Assembly (NCBI GenBank): GCA_963705545.1
Contig: CAVPJX010000001.1
Coordinates: 558,001 to 622,000 of the forward strand
Direction: 5' to 3'
Source of the DNA: DATBLY01 sp963705545
GTDB lineage: Bacteria > Actinomycetota > UBA4738 > HRBIN12
Length of the DNA stretch: 64,000 bases
The position numbers and the translations under genes are program-made. Positions 60,923-64,000 of the stretch are shown one piece after another. How positions within the stretch are numbered: position 1 is the stretch's first letter; each line of letters starts with the position of its first letter. The notes under the pieces are model-generated. The model was not told the origin of the DNA, did no database searches, and worked only from the letters and a program-made list of their open reading frames with translations.

Positions 60923-61513
60923 GGTCGACCCTTCGTCGCCTCCGATATCGACGAGTGGCCGATCCCGCTCGATACTCGCAACCAGGTAATGGGTTCCGTG
61001 CAACACGCCGGCGCTGGACTTCCTGCGTGCCGATCACTGAAGACGCTTCGCCGCTTCCGCTGACCGTCGTAGGTCTTCGGCCGGATGCTTCGATAGCCCT
61101 CGACCGAGCAGAGTCTGGGCTGCGGACCGGGGACTCGTGAGGACCGGGAGTACTCGCTCTTCCCCGCGTGAGCCTCCTCGCGGGTTCCGGTCCGCACCAA
61201 CTTGGAAGTAGGGATCGCGGTCAACCGGGGGAGGCTGCACGTGGACGCCGAGCGAAGGCCGTCGGCTCCGCCACTAGGTCGGAGCCGAAGCCAGCACGTT
61301 CGAGACTGGTGGATCTACGAGAAGGCCCGCTGGAATCGAGCGAACTTCCCATCGCGTCGCCTCCGCCAGTGCATCCGCGCGTGGCGTTCGGGCCGCGGTC
61401 ATCCGAGCTCCTGATCGACCCAGAGGAGGACGAGCCGGCGCGGCTGCTGACTACCCGATCCTGGGTAGATCACCCGCAGGTCGGTCATCCCTGCCCGCTG
61501 AGGTACCGATGAC
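60923..61513. other. About 590-bp region without a supported gene
   Basis: Frames on both strands are short and Arg/Pro-rich. A minus-strand segment at 61399-61470 encodes PRRLVLLWVDQELG and resembles KPRRLVLLEVDEPLC, encoded on the plus strand at 62175-62220, so a short repeated gene remnant is possible. No promoter or RNA is recognised. Confidence 0.45.
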
Positions 61514-61750
61514 ATGGTCATGGGACGTGTACTCGTCGGACACGAAGCGGAACCGCGCGAGATCTGGGTGATCCAGGTCAAGCGGAACTGGGTCGTCCGG
61601 TTCGAAGGTGAGGACATCGAGATCCGCGGCGGCAGGTCAGAGGCCATCGATCGTGCGTTCTCGATCGCGCAGCTGGGCGACGGGCTACGCGATGTCGTCG
61701 TCTTCGGGCAGGATGGTTCGATCGTGGAGCGCCGGAGCTTCGGCCGATGA
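61514..61750 (+). CDS. DUF2188-like small protein
   Basis: A 78-residue protein with the layout of DUF2188: REIWVIQVKRNWVVRFEGED (WVV strand), GRSEAIDRAFSIAQ (the Ala/Arg helix), and VVVFGQDGSIVERRSFGR (the H/Q-DG-x-I strand and ERRSFG end). DUF2188 proteins are small single-domain proteins of unknown role, frequent near mobile DNA. A possible second start lies two codons in (MGRVLV). Only weak ribosome-site support. Confidence 0.72.
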   Translation: MVMGRVLVGHEAEPREIWVIQVKRNWVVRFEGEDIEIRGGRSEAIDRAFSIAQLGDGLRDVVVFGQDGSIVERRSFGR

Positions 61751-61949
61751 ACCCGCGGCTTCGCTCGTCCGGGGCCGACGGAGGGCTGATTCCTCCTCGG
61801 GAGGCAACCACGAGACCAGCTGGACCGTTCAGATCGGGGGCGCCGGCTCGAAGCCGAGCCGACGTGGTGGCGCTGCCTCAAGGAAGCTGAGCCGCCGCCG
61901 ATCCGCCACGGCGCTGATGCCCCTGCGGGCATCGCCGCTGGTCAAGCGG

Positions 61950-61995
61950 TGGGGCGGGGAGGGCTCGAACCTCCGACCGACGGATCATGAGTCCG
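61950..61995 (-). repeat. tRNA-Met(CAU)-type 3'-half fragment (putative att site)
   Basis: Read on the minus strand: anticodon arm CGGA-CTCATGA-TCCG (anticodon CAT), a variable loop, T-arm GGAGGTTCGAGCCCTCC and acceptor CCCGCCCCA. The D-arm and 5' acceptor strand are absent: the upstream bases (61996-62040) cannot pair. It is a second tRNA type used in the same 3'-half manner. CGGTTTCGGCGC (read on the minus strand, about 62033-62022) resembles sequence next to fragment f. Confidence 0.75.
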
Positions 61996-62308
61996 CACGG
62001 GGCCGATGCCAAGACCTGCGAGAATGCGCCGAAACCGCGTCTGACCTGCGGAGATGATCACTCATCCCTACCCATCGTTTCTCCACGTTTCGTGACCTCT
62101 CGCGGATTCTCTGCGGACTCCGCCTTCACCCTCCTCAAGCGGCTATCGGTGCCGGACCGCCACCAACCGAAGCCGCGCCGGCTTGTCCTCCTCGAGGTCG
62201 ATGAGCCGCTCTGCGACCCGCTCCGCGTCCTCGCGGGGTTGCTCGGCACCGACTCATCCCAATGAGGCATGCTCTCCGGAAGGCACGGGCTCGAGGGGGC
62301 GGTTGACG

Positions 62309-62647
62309 ATGGACATCGATTGCACCGACGACAGGACGCGTGTCCGTGTGACCGACCCGACCACCCAGCAGGCCTGGGAGGTTTGGTGCCACTCGGGCAA
62401 CGCCAGCTGGGCCTCGCGTTCCGAGGGAGCGGGCGTAGACCCTGAGAGCTGGGTCGTTCAGAGCCCTAGTGGCGCTAAGGAATCGATCGACATGGACGGG
62501 GTCCTGACGAGAGACATACTCGTCGCCAAGCTGGCCGTTCTGCTTGGGAGCGAGGAGACGGCGAACAAGGTCCTCGAGCTCTTCGAACCCTTGCTGCTTG
62601 ATAGCGCCGGCGTCATCAATCCCAACGTCTACGTCCCCTGTCGCTAG
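62309..62647 (+). CDS. Hypothetical protein, 112 residues
   Basis: From ATG 62309: MDIDCTDDRTRVRVTDPTTQ, then WEVWCHSGNASWASRSEGAG, a beta-rich N terminus, and an acidic helical C terminus (LVAKLAVLLGSEETANKVLELFEPLLL). Composition and GC-rich third positions support coding. No family is recognised. It sits between the tRNA-Met fragment and the small-gene cluster at 62.7-63.8 kb. Confidence 0.6.
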   Translation: MDIDCTDDRTRVRVTDPTTQQAWEVWCHSGNASWASRSEGAGVDPESWVVQSPSGAKESIDMDGVLTRDILVAKLAVLLGSEETANKVLELFEPLLLDSAGVINPNVYVPCR

Positions 62648-62749
62648 GGCCCTGATCGGGATGACCGACCTCACCACCTCGAGCATCTGCTCCGCGATCG
62701 CCTTGACGCTCTCGGTCCCGCGCCGCGCGCCGAGCTCCTCCGTGTCCTG

Positions 62750-62908
62750 ATGCTCCCCGACTTCGACCGCGCCCGCAGGATCGGCGACTTCTACTTGAAC
62801 CCGAAGATGCGGACGTTCGCGGAGCTGCTGATCGACCTCGAGGGGTCGCCTCACGCTCGCGGCGTCGTGCTGGGCGAGCTTCGGGAGCGGGAGTTACGCG
62901 GCGAGTAG
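62750..62908 (+). pseudogene. Small gene or remnant with the SPHAR/LGELRE tail
   Basis: A 52-residue frame from ATG 62750 ends EGSPHARGVVLGELREREL-RGE. The same tail (EGSPHARAAVLGELREPEL-RGES) is encoded at about 30465-30543, with DNA similarity. Only the tail is shared: the upstream parts differ, so one or both are fragments of a longer family. It precedes the LuxR-type gene here and overlaps the CWRC gene there. Confidence 0.45.
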
Positions 62909-63100
62909 ACCGTCCATGCGGCGTAGGACTTAAGCCCAAGGGTCGGGTTGTGCGGGCTACACCGTTCAGCCAGAGTCACGACTGGCAGCGATGTCGATAC
63001 TTCGCAACTTCCCCACTTATCGCTTGCGCCACCGACTCCGGGTGTGGCGTGCCCGGCGACGCCATCGGTGGATGATGGACCCGCCGAAGGGCAAGCAAGG

Positions 63101-63358
63101 ATGACTTCGTCGTCGCCGTTGGGGGACGGAGCCCTGCGAGGTGGCACCGGTACTTTGACGCGCCGGGAGGCAGAGATCCTCGCGTTCCTCCCGGCAGGGA
63201 AGACGAACCGTGAGATCGCCGAAGCCCTCTCTATCGCGAGGAGGACGGTGGCGACGCATCTGTCTTCTATCTACGCGAAGCTCGGCGTATCGAACCGGGC
63301 GGAGGCAGCGATCGTCGCCTTGAGGCTCTTCCCGATGTTGGGGGCGAGCCCCACCTAG
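63101..63358 (+). CDS. LuxR-type HTH transcriptional regulator (HTH domain only)
   Basis: An 85-residue protein with a complete LuxR C-terminal helix-turn-helix: LTRREAEILAFLPAGKTNRE, IAEALSIARRTVATHLSSIY and AKLGVSNRAEAAIVALR. There is no receiver or sensor domain; the frame is open upstream to 62948, but the extra residues are not REC-like. It could be a GerE-like stand-alone regulator. Its stop codon overlaps the convergent CWRC gene's stop by three bases. Confidence 0.82.
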   Translation: MTSSSPLGDGALRGGTGTLTRREAEILAFLPAGKTNREIAEALSIARRTVATHLSSIYAKLGVSNRAEAAIVALRLFPMLGASPT

Positions 63359-63513
63359 TCGCCGGCTCCGACGTCTTGCAGAGAGACGAGGCACTCGTCG
63401 CACAAGCCGATGTGGTCGGCGACGGAGGGGACCGTCTCCTTCAGGCAGCGCCAACACTTCGCCTTCAAATCGAGCCCGATCTCGGGGATCTGGATGCCCC
63501 AACTCGTGGACAT
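63355..63513 (-). CDS. Small Cys4 zinc-binding-like protein (CWRC type), copy 2
   Basis: 52 residues from ATG 63513: MSTSWGIQIPEIGL, then CWRCLKETVP, GLCDECLVSLQDVG. The pattern matches 30483-30683 (CWRCVKETVP...GLCDGCIEWLQD), including W-G near the N terminus and L-D before CWRC. The conserved Cys4 arrangement across two distant loci supports a real gene. The function is unknown. Confidence 0.62.
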   Translation of the reverse strand: MSTSWGIQIPEIGLDLKAKCWRCLKETVPSVADHIGLCDECLVSLQDVGAGD

Positions 63514-63580
63514 GTTTGTTCTTCGGTCGATCGAGTCAGAAGCCGAGTACCCGATCCGTGGGGTTTGTCCGAAGGGCTAC

Positions 63581-63787
63581 TCAGCTCTTGCGGCGGAGCT
63601 TCGCCCAGAACCCACGGGAGGACGCCTCGTGCTCGGGCGCCTTCGCCCGGGCGATCTCCTGGAGCTCGGTCTGGAGGCCATCCCGGTCGCGGAATCGCTC
63701 CTCCTCCTCCGACGCTTCTACGTTCACTTCGCTCATACCGAACGCATCGGCCCTACCGGGGCGCGACCGCATCAGGCCGACGGCCAT
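63581..63787 (-). CDS. Small conserved protein of the ELQEIAR-KAPE / GFWAKLRRK type, copy 2
   Basis: From ATG 63787 (MAVGLMRSRPGR...) the 68 residues carry FRDRDGLQTELQEIARAKAP and GFWAKLRRKS, aligned without gaps through the start region with the gene at 27062-27280 (MTNGLMQPRDGG...). The upstream 50 bases also match, including GACTAGT and CGTCGTGGCCAGCG. Its neighbour is the CWRC copy, as at the other locus. Confidence 0.62.
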   Translation of the reverse strand: MAVGLMRSRPGRADAFGMSEVNVEASEEEERFRDRDGLQTELQEIARAKAPEHEASSRGFWAKLRRKS

Positions 63788-63929
63788 TGCTCCAACGCCC
63801 GAGGCGGAACACCGCTGGCCACGACGCACTAGTCAGTCCAACTCGACGCCGCATTCCCCGCGCTGATCCCGATTGGCGCGTGCACCGATTGGGAAATACC
63901 GTCCGACAAGAAGTTGAAAGGGGGCAGAC

Positions 63930-64000
63930 ATGGTCAGTCTCGGGATGCTCGCGGCGAAGAGCGGCAACTTCGACACCATCTTGTGGATCATCGCCGCCGT
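63930..64000 (+). CDS. Start of a small membrane protein, cut by window end
   Basis: ATG 63930 with AAAGGGGG upstream opens MVSLGMLAAKSGNFDTILW-IIAA, and a hydrophobic helix begins at the window edge. The rest is outside, so no family can be given. Confidence 0.5.
   Translation, partial: MVSLGMLAAKSGNFDTILWIIAA

Noticed and set aside
61168..61512. 114-codon plus-strand frame
   Set aside because: No ribosome site, low-complexity Arg/Ser/Pro composition, and no similarity to anything recognised.
1..64000. CRISPR array
   Set aside because: No regularly spaced identical 25-40-base repeats were seen. The intragenic LamG/FN3 repeats and dispersed repeats have the wrong size and spacing, and no cas genes are present.

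Overview
The window is high-GC DNA (G/C-rich third positions, many GTG starts, long antisense open frames) from what is most likely an uncultured actinomycete-type bacterium (Actinomycetota). This rests on the DUF1918 domain, a 7Fe FdxA-type ferredoxin, group II truncated haemoglobin, Lhr helicase and many secreted low-complexity proteins. No rRNA is present, so placement is inference. All counts and alignments were made by eye.

Layout. (1) 1-6 kb is ordinary chromosome: the end of SURF1, Rieske and HlyIII proteins, a lone DppB-type permease, ferritin plus truncated haemoglobin, a GNAT acetyltransferase, SixA and a cyclic-nucleotide-binding protein. (2) 6-20 kb is a secreted glycan-related region: two GH26-like glycosidases, two sulfatases (one carrying LamG-FN3-FN3-LamG and broken by a frameshift), lipoproteins, a methyltransferase and cupins. 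(3) 19.9-38 kb is the most unusual part. A complete tRNA-Val(UAC) lies at 37893-37965 on the minus strand. Six further copies of only its 3' half lie in the same orientation at 36225, 35492, 31791, 24043, 21759 and 19871. They cut the DNA into units of 0.7-7.7 kb carrying between one gene and about nine. The copies diverge more the further they lie from the tRNA (about 1, 1, 3, 3, 6 and more than 6 differences). A shared arm-like motif follows most of them. No integrase was recognised. I read this as a layered stack of integrative cassettes at one tRNA, mobilised in trans or decayed. (4) 38-59 kb is intact chromosome: a CSLREA/DUF11 surface protein, a bactofilin-like membrane protein, Lhr helicase, gamma-glutamyltransferase, a four-PAS histidine kinase, a P1B ATPase with a haemerythrin tail beside nitrobindin, MOSC, cupin, winged-helix and phosphodiesterase-type proteins. 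(5) 59.7-64 kb is a second accessory stretch with a tRNA-Met 3' half, a degenerate tRNA-like piece, and small proteins that recur in unit 3 of the stack.

How the genes fit together. Iron, oxygen and NO handling recurs in the core: ferritin + haemoglobin, and haemerythrin-ATPase + nitrobindin. The accessory regions are dominated by exported beta-helix, IPT, PKD, FN3, LamG, DUF11 and ELWxxDGT proteins and by sulfatase/GH26 enzymes, which suggests extracellular polysaccharide or surface interaction.

Broken genes are confined to the accessory region (about 9.9-37 kb). Eight to ten single-base frame breaks, plus one head-to-head junction of two 5'-truncated genes, can be read there. They could reflect real decay or local assembly error.
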